Source of the DNA: Streptococcus sp.
GTDB taxonomy: Bacteria > Bacillota > Bacilli > Lactobacillales > Streptococcaceae
Length of the DNA stretch: 20,827 bases
Direction: 5' to 3'
Assembly: GCA_003521145.1 (NCBI GenBank)
Contig: DOTL01000030.1
Coordinates: 1 to 20,827 of the forward strand
Below, one piece after another: positions 7,282 through 14,410 of the stretch. The notes beneath the pieces are model-generated. The model saw only the letters and a program-made list of their open reading frames with translations, ran no database searches and had not been told where the DNA came from. How positions within the stretch are numbered: position 1 is the first letter of the stretch; each line of letters starts with the position of its first letter. Both the position numbers and the translations under genes were made by a program.

Positions 7282-8958
7282 ATGGATAAATACATTAGTT
7301 TTAATCAGTTTACATTTCAATATGATGCGCAAGCAGAAGCGACGCTTAAAGATATCAGCTTTGATATTGCCAAAGGCGAGAAAGTGCTCATTTTAGGCCC
7401 TTCTGGTAGCGGAAAGTCGACCCTTGCTCAGTGTCTCAATGGTATCATACCTAATATCCATAAAGGCCAGGCACAAGGCCAGGTAAGGATAGCTGGAAAG
7501 AATATTTTCAAGCAATCTATCTATGATAAGTCACAGTTAGTATCTACGGTATTGCAGGATCCAGATGGTCAGTTTATTGGCTTAACAGTAGCCGAGGATT
7601 TGGCTTTTGCCTTGGAAAATGATTGTGCTAATCAAAGTGAGATGAAGGAAAAGGTAGCACTCTGGGCTGAACGTCTAGACTTGACTTCTCTTTTTAATCA
7701 CCGCCCTCAAGACTTATCAGGTGGCCAAAAACAACGAGTTAGTTTGGCTGGAGTATTGATTGATGAGAGCCCTATTCTTTTATTTGATGAGCCTCTAGCA
7801 AATTTAGATCCTAAATCAGGACAGGAAACCATTGACCTCATTGATAAAATCCACAAGGAGGTGGGAGCTACAACAATTCTTATTGAGCACCGTCTAGAAG
7901 ATGTTCTTTATCGTCCCGTTGACCGTATTTTGCTAGTCAATGATGGGCAACTTCTCTTTAACGGTAGCCCAGATGAGCTTTTATCAAGTACTCTCTTACT
8001 GGAAAATGGGATTCGCGAACCTCTATATGTGACGGTTTTACGTCAGTTGGGATTTGACACAAGAGGTGCACAAAATCTTAGTCAATTGGATGCTTTAGAC
8101 TTATCCGACCTTGTTCTGCCAGACAGAGTTTTGAGAGATAAAAGAGACAGTTCGAGTGATTCTATTTTGAAGGTTGAGGGGCTTAGCGTTTCCTATGGGG
8201 ATAATCCAGCGATTATAGAGGATCTGTCCTTTAGCTTTAAAAAAGGTGAGCGACTAGCGATTGTCGGTAAAAATGGAGCTGGAAAATCGACGCTTGCCAA
8301 GGCTCTATGCGGTTTTGTCCCTAGTCAAGGGAAATTAACTTACAAGGGCCAGGATATCAGTCAGGATAGCATCGCCGAGCGCTCAGAGCGTATAGGCTTT
8401 GTTTTGCAAAACCCTAATCAGATGATTAGCCAAACTATGATTTTTGATGAGGTGGCTCTTGGTTTGCGTTTGCGAGGGATTGAAGAAGCTGAGGTTGAAG
8501 AGCGTGTTGATGAGGTCTTGAAGACTTGTGGCCTCTATAGTTTTCGTAAATGGCCCATTTCTGCGCTTTCCTTTGGTCAGAAAAAGCGCGTGACCATTGC
8601 ATCTATTTTGGTCTTGAAACCTGAAATCATTATCTTGGATGAGCCAACGGCTGGTCAAGATTACAAGACTTATACGGATATCATGAATTTCTTGGACAGT
8701 CTTCAGAAGCAAGGGCATACAATTGTGATGATTACCCATGACATGCAGCTCATGTTGGAATATAGTTATCGTTGTCTCGTTGTGGTTGAGGGGAAAATCA
8801 TTGCAGATGACAATCCTGTTACAATTCTTAATCAGAAGGAGTTACTTGAGTCAGCTAATCTCAAGCAGACATCTCTTTATACTTTGGGTCAGAAATTGTC
8901 ATGTGATCCAGTAGAAGTAACCCAGTATTATATCGGAAAAGGAGGCCCTAATGTCTAA
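7282..8958 (+). CDS. ECF transporter double ATPase (fused EcfA-EcfA')
   Basis: 558-residue fusion of two ABC ATPase domains that powers the ECF transporter. Domain 1 has Walker A GPSGSGKST, signature LSGGQKQR and Walker B LLFDEPL. Domain 2 has Walker A GKNGAGKST, signature LSFGQKKR and Walker B IILDEPT, followed by the switch His in THDM. Each half is about 270 residues, with a linker around residue 285. It is a dedicated ATPase for the adjacent S-component and EcfT, overlapping the latter by 8 bases. The start is uncertain: ATG 7282 lacks a good ribosome-binding site; an in-frame TTG at 7252 lies 18 bases after AGGAGAG (7227-7233) and would add ten residues unlike ABC N-termini. AGGAGA (7227-7232) could pair with TCTCCT (7258-7263). 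Confidence 0.9.
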   Translation: MDKYISFNQFTFQYDAQAEATLKDISFDIAKGEKVLILGPSGSGKSTLAQCLNGIIPNIHKGQAQGQVRIAGKNIFKQSIYDKSQLVSTVLQDPDGQFIGLTVAEDLAFALENDCANQSEMKEKVALWAERLDLTSLFNHRPQDLSGGQKQRVSLAGVLIDESPILLFDEPLANLDPKSGQETIDLIDKIHKEVGATTILIEHRLEDVLYRPVDRILLVNDGQLLFNGSPDELLSSTLLLENGIREPLYVTVLRQLGFDTRGAQNLSQLDALDLSDLVLPDRVLRDKRDSSSDSILKVEGLSVSYGDNPAIIEDLSFSFKKGERLAIVGKNGAGKSTLAKALCGFVPSQGKLTYKGQDISQDSIAERSERIGFVLQNPNQMISQTMIFDEVALGLRLRGIEEAEVEERVDEVLKTCGLYSFRKWPISALSFGQKKRVTIASILVLKPEIIILDEPTAGQDYKTYTDIMNFLDSLQKQGHTIVMITHDMQLMLEYSYRCLVVVEGKIIADDNPVTILNQKELLESANLKQTSLYTLGQKLSCDPVEVTQYYIGKGGPNV

Positions 8959-9781
8959 TCGTTTAGTTGGTTATCAGTCAGGTCAAGGTTTTCTATATGA
9001 TTTGTCTGGGGCAAGTAAGATGCTTTTCTTTATCTTGGTTTCAGTGGCTTGTATGGCAACCTATGACCCACGCTTTATCTTAGCAGTAGGCTTACTTTCC
9101 ATTTATCTCTTTTATTTGGCCAAGATTCGTTGGCGAGATATTTCTTTCGTTGTTAAGATTATTGGATCGATTGCTCTCTTTAATTTACTTATGGTCTACC
9201 TTTTCGCACCTGGCTATGGTGAAGAAATTTACGGGGCTAAGACAGTTATTATTGAAGGTTGGGGGCGTTTCTATCTAACCAGTCAGGAGCTTTTTTACCT
9301 TGCAAATTTATTGCTCAAGTATTTTTCAACGGTCCCTCTTGCCATTCTATTTCTCATGACGACTCATCCGAGTCAGTTTGCGGCTAGTCTTAATCAGATT
9401 GGTATTCCTTATAAAATTGCCTATTCCGTGAGTTTAACCTTGCGTTATATTCCAGATGTTCAAGAAGAATTTTTTACGATTCGTAAGGCTCAGGAGGCTC
9501 GTGGTTTGGATTTGTCGCAAAAGGCGGGACTGGTCAAACGTATTCGCGGGAATCTCCAAATTGTTCTTCCTCTAATTTTTTCATCCCTCGAACGAATTGA
9601 TACCATATCGACAGCCATGGAGTTACGACGATTTGGTCACTATAAAAAACGTACCTGGTATGTGCATAAATCTTTGATGAAACAAGATTACCTTGTCATC
9701 TTGTCAGCTCTTCTTTTATTGGGAATTAGTATAGGCTTAATCTTCCTCAATCCTGGTCGTTTTTACAATCCATGGGGATGA
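8951..9781 (+). CDS. ECF transporter transmembrane coupling protein EcfT
   Basis: 276-residue membrane scaffold that transmits ATPase motion to the S-component. It has several hydrophobic segments in the first half, then a long cytoplasmic helical region with the coupling motif EARGLD near residue 177 and a second, degenerate Arg motif MELRRFG near 222; these short Ala-Arg-Gly motifs insert into the ATPase grooves. A final hydrophobic segment (ILSALLLLGISIGLIFL) follows. The ATG overlaps the ATPase gene by 8 bases, with GGAGG upstream, so the products are translationally coupled. It is the last gene of the operon before a long shared hairpin. Confidence 0.9.
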   Translation: MSNRLVGYQSGQGFLYDLSGASKMLFFILVSVACMATYDPRFILAVGLLSIYLFYLAKIRWRDISFVVKIIGSIALFNLLMVYLFAPGYGEEIYGAKTVIIEGWGRFYLTSQELFYLANLLLKYFSTVPLAILFLMTTHPSQFAASLNQIGIPYKIAYSVSLTLRYIPDVQEEFFTIRKAQEARGLDLSQKAGLVKRIRGNLQIVLPLIFSSLERIDTISTAMELRRFGHYKKRTWYVHKSLMKQDYLVILSALLLLGISIGLIFLNPGRFYNPWG

Positions 9782-9822
9782 TATCCTTTGCTTTTAGTAA
9801 AAGTATGCAAATAAGCACAACT

Positions 9823-9868
9823 AAAAACGTTCCAGTCTTGTCCAGATGAACAAGATTGGAACGTTTTT
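9823..9868. terminator. Long bidirectional terminator between convergent ecfT and ktrA
   Basis: Two 19-base arms (9823-9841 and 9850-9868) pair throughout with one G-U around an 8-base loop. The arms start with AAAAACGTTCC and end with GGAACGTTTTT, so a run of U follows the stem on either strand. The plus-strand T run continues to 9870 and abuts the last codon of ktrA, so one hairpin can end both operons. Confidence 0.9.
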
Positions 9869-9871
9869 TTG

Positions 9872-10543
9872 TTATTTCAAATAACCTAAATAATCAAATT
9901 TTTCTAGTGTTCGATTGTCAGCGACCACTAGGATGATTCCTTCGTTAGGTAGTTTCTTACTTGGGTCAAAGTGAGTGTTTAACTTGCCATTTTGCTCATC
10001 TCTAAAACCAATAACATTCACGTTGTAATTTTGTCTTAGATTTAAAGTATTCAAGAACTTTCCAGCCCATTCACTAGGAATTTTAAGTTCAATTAAAGCC
10101 ACATCGTCCTCTAAATGAAAAACATTTGAAATATTATAACGGAGGATATTTGAAGCCAATTCTTTTGCTGTGCTACGCTCAGGAGTGATGACCCACTTGG
10201 CCCCCATTCCGTAAAGAACTTCCTCATAATTGTTATTCGTAGCTTTGGCAATAATATTCTTAATACCAAGTTTTTTGCACTGCAAGAGCGCTAGTGCAGA
10301 CGATTCTAGGTGTTCCCCAGTTGCAATAATGACCGTGTCGCAAGTATCAATACCAGCAGAACGTAGAAAGTCAATGTCAGTAAAGTCACCAACAGCAGCT
10401 TTAGTCACCTGATCAGCCAGGGAATCAATTGTTGTAGCGTTATTATCTAAGGCAATAACATCTTGTCCAAAAGAGGAGAGTTCGGTTGCAATAGTTTGTC
10501 CAAAGATTCCCAAACCGAGGACCCCAATAATTTGTGTTTTCAT
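9872..10543 (-). CDS. ktrA: K+ uptake regulatory RCK protein KtrA/TrkA family
   Basis: 223-residue cytoplasmic gating subunit of a Ktr-type potassium channel. The N-terminal RCK domain is a Rossmann fold with GLGIFG (residues 10-15) and acidic residue Asp33 at the end of strand 2, which suits binding of ATP/ADP or NAD; the C-terminal part after about residue 140 fits the RCK_C domain, which in Gram-positive homologues binds cyclic di-AMP. The pneumococcal relative at this locus is, as I recall, the c-di-AMP receptor CabP; that this protein responds likewise is inference. AGGAT precedes the ATG. It lies 38 bases after ktrB, whose product forms the pore. Confidence 0.9.
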   Translation of the reverse strand: MKTQIIGVLGLGIFGQTIATELSSFGQDVIALDNNATTIDSLADQVTKAAVGDFTDIDFLRSAGIDTCDTVIIATGEHLESSALALLQCKKLGIKNIIAKATNNNYEEVLYGMGAKWVITPERSTAKELASNILRYNISNVFHLEDDVALIELKIPSEWAGKFLNTLNLRQNYNVNVIGFRDEQNGKLNTHFDPSKKLPNEGIILVVADNRTLEKFDYLGYLK

Positions 10544-10581
10544 ATAAAATCCTTTCAGAATATTGTCAATTAAAAAATAGT

Positions 10582-11967
10582 TTAGCCGACTGAAATGTCA
10601 GTTGGGGCATAAGAGACGTGTTTTTCTTTTTTGGTCATCAAGCTCAAGAGAACTGTGATAGGTCCGACACGGCCAATGAACATCAGAGACATGATAACGA
10701 GGCGTCCTAGGGTATTTAGATTAGGGGTTAAATCCATTGAAACACCAACGGTAGCAATGGCTGACACACTTTCAAAAAGTAGGCCTAGTGGTGGGAGAGT
10801 AGGATTGGTTTCCAGCAAAATAACATAGCCGACAAAGAGCATCGTTAGGAAAAAGAGTATAACTGTGAATGCTTGCAAAATGGTTTTGTTAGATATAATA
10901 CGGTTTCGAAAAACCACGCTCGAGTTACCAGATAGCTCTGACTTAAAAAGTAGGAACATGATAGAGGCAGTTGTCACCTTGATACCACCCGCAGTTCCTC
11001 CAGGACCACCCCCAATAATCATTTGAATCATAAAAAGAAGATTTGTGGAGAAATCTGTATTGGTATAGGAAATAGTCGCAAAGCCAGCGGTACGCATGGT
11101 TACAGTCTGAAAGAAACTTACCAGAAGTTGTTGCCAGATATTGAGAGTACCAATTGTCTTAAAGTTATCCATTTCCAGTAACCAAGCAAGTAGTGTTCCT
11201 CCAAGTAGGAGACAACCTGTACTTATAAGCACAAGACGGCTTTGATTACTGAAAGGTCTCCAAGCTAATTTCCAATTCCTTGGACGATCTTTAATATAAC
11301 GTCTCATTAGTTGAATCAAATCAATCCAAACTGCAAATCCCAAGCTTCCAGACATGATGAGAAAAGCTACAGCAAGGTTAATGGTTGGATTGGTTGCATA
11401 ATCCTGTAAACTGTTAGAACCTAAGTTATCAAATCCAGCATTACAAAAGGCAGAGATAGCTAGAAAGAGACTATTAAAAATGCCATGACCAAGTCCAAAA
11501 CGAGGAATGAAATCAGTCATAATCACAAGTGCTGCCAAAGCTTCAATAGAAAAAGTTATTTTATAGACCTTAAAAAGATAAGCCTTCAAATCTTTTTGGT
11601 TATCCCTACTAAGTGCGGATTGAAGGAGATCTTGATCGCTCAGTCCTAATTTATTTTTAAGGGTATAGGTGCTAAAGGCTATAAGAGAGACGAGCCCAAG
11701 CCCTCCCGTCTGCATGAGAAATATAGAGAGAATTTGACCAAGACCATTGTAAGCTTTACTGACCGGGACAACAGAAAGTCCAGTTACACAGACCATTGAC
11801 ACAGTATTGAAGAGATGATCTAGGTAGCTTGTTTCTGGACTGTTAGCATAGTGGCTTATGGGAAGGCTAAGTAAAATACTCCCCACTATGATGACAAAGA
11901 CAAAGCTGAGCACGAGCTTTTGCGTGACAGAAAGACGATTGATCAATGAAAACCTCCGAGTTATCAT
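10582..11967 (-). CDS. ktrB: K+ channel/transporter pore protein KtrB (TrkH family)
   Basis: 461-residue pore subunit of a Ktr potassium uptake system. Four pore loops of the Trk/Ktr fold are visible, each with its selectivity Gly: CVTGLSVV, FCNAGFDNLG, MRTAGFATIS and IATVGVSMD. Between loops the helices are hydrophobic, as expected for eight transmembrane segments with four re-entrant loops; the glycine-rich GGGPGGTAGGIK gate loop in the middle of repeat 3 is also present. The start may be wrong: ATG 11967 has no visible ribosome-binding site, whereas in-frame TTG 11946 follows CGGAGG by six bases, giving 454 residues starting INRLSVTQKL. It is followed by ktrA and preceded by rsmG on the same strand. 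Confidence 0.92.
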   Translation of the reverse strand: MITRRFSLINRLSVTQKLVLSFVFVIIVGSILLSLPISHYANSPETSYLDHLFNTVSMVCVTGLSVVPVSKAYNGLGQILSIFLMQTGGLGLVSLIAFSTYTLKNKLGLSDQDLLQSALSRDNQKDLKAYLFKVYKITFSIEALAALVIMTDFIPRFGLGHGIFNSLFLAISAFCNAGFDNLGSNSLQDYATNPTINLAVAFLIMSGSLGFAVWIDLIQLMRRYIKDRPRNWKLAWRPFSNQSRLVLISTGCLLLGGTLLAWLLEMDNFKTIGTLNIWQQLLVSFFQTVTMRTAGFATISYTNTDFSTNLLFMIQMIIGGGPGGTAGGIKVTTASIMFLLFKSELSGNSSVVFRNRIISNKTILQAFTVILFFLTMLFVGYVILLETNPTLPPLGLLFESVSAIATVGVSMDLTPNLNTLGRLVIMSLMFIGRVGPITVLLSLMTKKEKHVSYAPTDISVG

Positions 11968-11969
11968 AA

Positions 11970-12009
11970 GAGTAAATAATAATCCAAGGAGTAAGAAACA
12001 TCCTTGGAT
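11970..12009 (-). terminator. Hairpin between rsmG and ktrB, terminator-like but weak
   Basis: On the minus strand ATCCAAGG and CCTTGGAT form a perfect 8-base stem (plus-strand 12002-12009 and 11982-11989) with a 12-base loop, starting just after the rsmG stop and followed by an A/T-rich run with T pairs but no clean T tract. It may reduce readthrough into ktrBA. The role is inference. Confidence 0.4.
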
Positions 12010-12014
12010 AAACG

Positions 12015-12728
12015 TTATAACGGCTTCTTGTTAGGCATCCCAGCACGACGTGGGTACTTATTTGGGGTTTCTTTTTTCTTATCGACAATAGTGATATTAC
12101 GTCCATCCCCATTTGGCAGTTTGTAGTTCTCGTTGAGAATAGGCTTGGCAAAAAGCAAGTTCAAGGCATTTTTAGCATCGGCTAGCTCTTCGTCAGCTGC
12201 TGCAGCTTTAAGTGCAATAAGTTGTCCACCAACCTTCAAGAAAGGAATGGTCAATTCTGAGAGAACCTGCATGCGTGCAACAGCACGGGCGGTTGCAATA
12301 TCAAACTGAGCACGGAAGGCCTTGTCTTGTCCAAAATCTTCTGCACGTCCATGATAGAAGTGAACACCGATTAGCTCAAGTTCATCAGCCAAGAGATTAA
12401 GGAAATTGATGCGTTTATTAAGAGAGTCAATGATAGTCACATCAAGTTCAGGACAAAGGATTTTCATAGGGAGACTTGGAAATCCAGCCCCAGCTCCGAT
12501 ATCGAGAAGTCGAATAGTCTGATTTTTAATATGTCCTTGGAGAACAGGGGCTAGGGAATCGTAGAAATGTTTGAGGTAGACCTCATCTCTTTCTGTGATT
12601 GCAGTAAGGTTGATTTTTTCGTTCCATTCTACCAAAAGCTCAAAGTAGCGCTGGAATTGGTATTTTTGTTTTTGGCTGAGATTGAACCCCAGTTCTTTCA
12701 GAGCCTTGTAAAAATCTTCAGGTGTCAT
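12015..12728 (-). CDS. rsmG: 16S rRNA (guanine-N7)-methyltransferase RsmG (GidB)
   Basis: 237-residue SAM-dependent enzyme that methylates N7 of G527 (E. coli numbering) in 16S rRNA; loss gives low-level streptomycin resistance in several bacteria. The N-terminal FYKALKELGFNLSQKQKYQF region is followed by the SAM-binding loop DIGAGAGFPSLPMKI near residue 72 and the ATARAVARMQVLSELTIPFLK segment, all diagnostic of the family. AAGGAA precedes the ATG at 12728. The lysine-rich C-terminus ends NKKPL. It is the first gene of the minus-strand group with ktrB and ktrA, with its own extended -10 promoter. Confidence 0.95.
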   Translation of the reverse strand: MTPEDFYKALKELGFNLSQKQKYQFQRYFELLVEWNEKINLTAITERDEVYLKHFYDSLAPVLQGHIKNQTIRLLDIGAGAGFPSLPMKILCPELDVTIIDSLNKRINFLNLLADELELIGVHFYHGRAEDFGQDKAFRAQFDIATARAVARMQVLSELTIPFLKVGGQLIALKAAAADEELADAKNALNLLFAKPILNENYKLPNGDGRNITIVDKKKETPNKYPRRAGMPNKKPL

Positions 12729-12761
12729 TTTATATTCCTTTTATCTAGTTTCAATGCTCCT

Positions 12762-12770
12762 ATTTTACCA
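12762..12770 (-). promoter_or_regulatory. Extended -10 promoter of rsmG
   Basis: On the minus strand TGG directly precedes TAAAAT, an extended -10 (plus-strand 12762-12770) about 35 bases before the ATG. No good -35 is visible. The same TGGTAAAAT element appears before the SAM-hydrolase/ECF operon and before nrdR. Confidence 0.55.
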
Positions 12771-12902
12771 TAATTAAGAGCTTTCATCTAACGCTATAAG
12801 ATAGATAGAAACTAGATCTGAGTAAGTTTCTCATTAGCTGTGAAAAAAGTTCTAAGTTTAAGAAATATGTAAAATTAAGGGTGTTATTTTTTCTTAAAAA
12901 TT

Positions 12903-12911
12903 TGATATAAT
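12903..12911 (+). promoter_or_regulatory. Extended -10 promoter of yceD
   Basis: TGA followed by TATAAT at 12906-12911 is a perfect extended -10. The -35 is poor, which is acceptable with an extended -10. The predicted start near 12918 leaves a leader of about 110 bases before the ATG at 13028. Upstream, 12771-12902 is A/T-rich and shows no gene. Confidence 0.65.
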
Positions 12912-12917
12912 ACTAAT

Positions 12918-13027
12918 TAAGTCTAAAATCATAATCATGCTCTCTAATGAAAAGTGAGTGTAGGGGATTGTGGTCTTGTGGATTTGAAAATAGATCCCTA
13001 CGGGGAAATTTAATTTGAGGATTAAAA
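12918..13027 (+). promoter_or_regulatory. Long leader of yceD able to fold; no known riboswitch recognised
   Basis: GTAGGGGAT (12960-12968) can pair with ATCCCTAC (12994-13001) with one bulged G across a 25-base loop. A competing pairing, GGAT (near 12980) with ATCC (12994-12997), shares the second arm. TGAGGA at 13015-13020 is the ribosome-binding site and lies outside the helix. I recognise no riboswitch, T-box or ribosomal protein leader here. Confidence 0.4.
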
Positions 13028-13564
13028 ATGATTTATCTTTCAGAAGTTAGAAAGTCTCCAGAAGAGCTCGCCTTTAACGAAGCACCTTCTTTGTTGGAGT
13101 CTATTAAAGAACGCTATGATCAAGTTTTAAATCTTGAACAGATTCAAGCAAGTGGGCAGGTAGCCTATGACAATGGTTTTTACCTTTTGGATTATCAACT
13201 CAGCTATGATATTACCTTGCCATCTAGCCGTTCACTTGAACCTGTGACCCTTAGTTTTAACTATCCGGTTTCAGAAACTTTTATACAAGAGGCAGACGCT
13301 GCTCTTCAAAAGGAATTAGTCGAAGAAAATCTAGTTCTTATCTTGGATGGGGATACTATTAATCTTGATGAGAGTATTCTAGATAATATTCTTCTTAATA
13401 TTCCTTTGAGAGTACTAACACCTGAGGAAGAATCAGGACAAATTTCGCTCTCTGGGAATGACTGGGAAGTCTTATCAGAAGAGGACTTTGCCGCACTTCA
13501 ACAGGAGAAAAAAGAGACAAGTAATCCCTTTGCCCAATTGAACGGTCTATTTGACGAAAATTAA
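13028..13564 (+). CDS. yceD: YceD/DUF177 family protein
   Basis: 178-residue acidic cytoplasmic protein of the DUF177 (YceD) family. In many bacteria the gene lies beside rpmF (ribosomal protein L32) and in plants a relative helps 23S rRNA accumulation, so a role in ribosome assembly is likely but unproven. The family pattern is visible: a central LxYDITLPSSRSLEPVTL strand region, a run of acidic residues with LDGDTINLDESILDNILLNIPLR in the middle, and a C-terminal NPFAQLNGLF. Here rpmF is absent and the gene stands alone between a divergent rsmG and covR. TGAGGA lies 7 bases before the ATG. There is no clear terminator after it; the covR promoter begins 25 bases downstream. Confidence 0.85.
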   Translation: MIYLSEVRKSPEELAFNEAPSLLESIKERYDQVLNLEQIQASGQVAYDNGFYLLDYQLSYDITLPSSRSLEPVTLSFNYPVSETFIQEADAALQKELVEENLVLILDGDTINLDESILDNILLNIPLRVLTPEEESGQISLSGNDWEVLSEEDFAALQQEKKETSNPFAQLNGLFDEN

Positions 13565-13589
13565 TTCAAAAAAAATAAACTAAAAATAT

Positions 13590-13618
13590 TTGACAATTTT
13601 AAAATTCTATATTATTCT
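13590..13618 (+). promoter_or_regulatory. Promoter of covR
   Basis: A perfect -35 TTGACA (13590-13595) and TATTCT (13613-13618, 4/6) are 17 bases apart. ATTAGA at 13622-13627, just after the -10, fits the ATTARA motif of CovR sites in group A Streptococcus and could mediate autorepression. The leader of about 95 bases includes GATTTA/TAAATC (13640-13645 and 13655-13660), a possible small hairpin, and AATTTTC at 13632-13638, a half-site-like match to the CodY box. These sites are suggestive only. Confidence 0.5.
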
Positions 13619-13720
13619 ATTATTAGAAGTTAATTTTCGGATTTATTCATTGGGTAAATCTAAAGACTTTTTAAGGGAAATGGAAGTCAAAAAATTTTAA
13701 GAAAGTGGGAAATACTTATT

Positions 13721-14410
13721 ATGAGCAAACGAATTTTGATTGTTGAAGATGAGAAAAACCTTGCTCGTTTTGTCTCTCTTGAACTTCAACACGAAGGATA
13801 CGACGTTGTGACAGCAGATAACGGACGCGAAGGACTTGAAGTGGCACTCGAGAAAGATTTCGATCTTATTCTCTTGGACCTTATGTTGCCTGAGATGGAT
13901 GGTTTCGAAGTAACACGTCGTCTCCAACAAGAAAAAGATACTTATATTATGATGATGACAGCTCGCGATTCAATCATGGACATTGTTGCTGGTTTGGACC
14001 GCGGTGCTGATGACTATATTGTAAAACCATTTGCGATTGAAGAACTATTGGCACGTATCCGTGCAACCTTCCGTCGCCAAGATATCGAAGCTGCTAAGAA
14101 TGCACCAGCAAAAGCATCAACTTATCGTGATTTGAAGTTGGATGTTCAAAACCGTACAGTTGTTCGTGGTGATGAAGCAATTCCATTGACAAAACGTGAG
14201 TTTGATTTGTTGAACACACTTTTGAGCAATATGAACCAAGTGATGACCCGTGAGGAACTCTTGCTTCAAGTTTGGAAATATGATGAAGCAATCGAAACAA
14301 ACGTTGTAGATGTTTATATTCGTTACTTGCGTGGAAAAATCGATGTTCCAGGTAAAGAATCATATATTCAAACAGTACGAGGAATGGGTTACGTTATCCG
14401 TGAAAAATGA
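13721..14410 (+). CDS. covR: Response regulator CovR (CsrR), OmpR family
   Basis: 229-residue transcription regulator. The receiver domain (about residues 1-120) has the acidic pair Glu9-Asp10, phosphorylation site Asp53 in LLDLMLPEMDG, Thr65 (the position that a Ser/Thr kinase phosphorylates in group A Streptococcus CovR), the switch Thr in MTARDS and Lys in VKPF. The C-terminal winged-helix domain (about 130-227) ends TVRGMGYVIREK. Apart from the linker, it is very close to S. pyogenes CovR, a repressor of capsule and surface genes and a sensor of Mg2+ and stress. The product is intact although its partner covS, overlapping by four bases (ATGA), is broken; it therefore acts as an orphan regulator or is phosphorylated by another kinase (inference). 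The ribosome-binding site is weak. Confidence 0.95.
   Translation: MSKRILIVEDEKNLARFVSLELQHEGYDVVTADNGREGLEVALEKDFDLILLDLMLPEMDGFEVTRRLQQEKDTYIMMMTARDSIMDIVAGLDRGADDYIVKPFAIEELLARIRATFRRQDIEAAKNAPAKASTYRDLKLDVQNRTVVRGDEAIPLTKREFDLLNTLLSNMNQVMTREELLLQVWKYDEAIETNVVDVYIRYLRGKIDVPGKESYIQTVRGMGYVIREK

Noticed and set aside
8383..8739. 118-residue open frame on the minus strand within the ECF ATPase gene
   Set aside because: The plus strand encodes a clear ABC ATPase across the whole stretch; the antisense frame has no ribosome-binding site and no recognisable features.
12855..12885. CiaR-type direct repeat TTTAAG upstream of yceD
   Set aside because: The second hexamer (TGTAAA) fits poorly and the pair lies too far (about 50 bases) from the -10.
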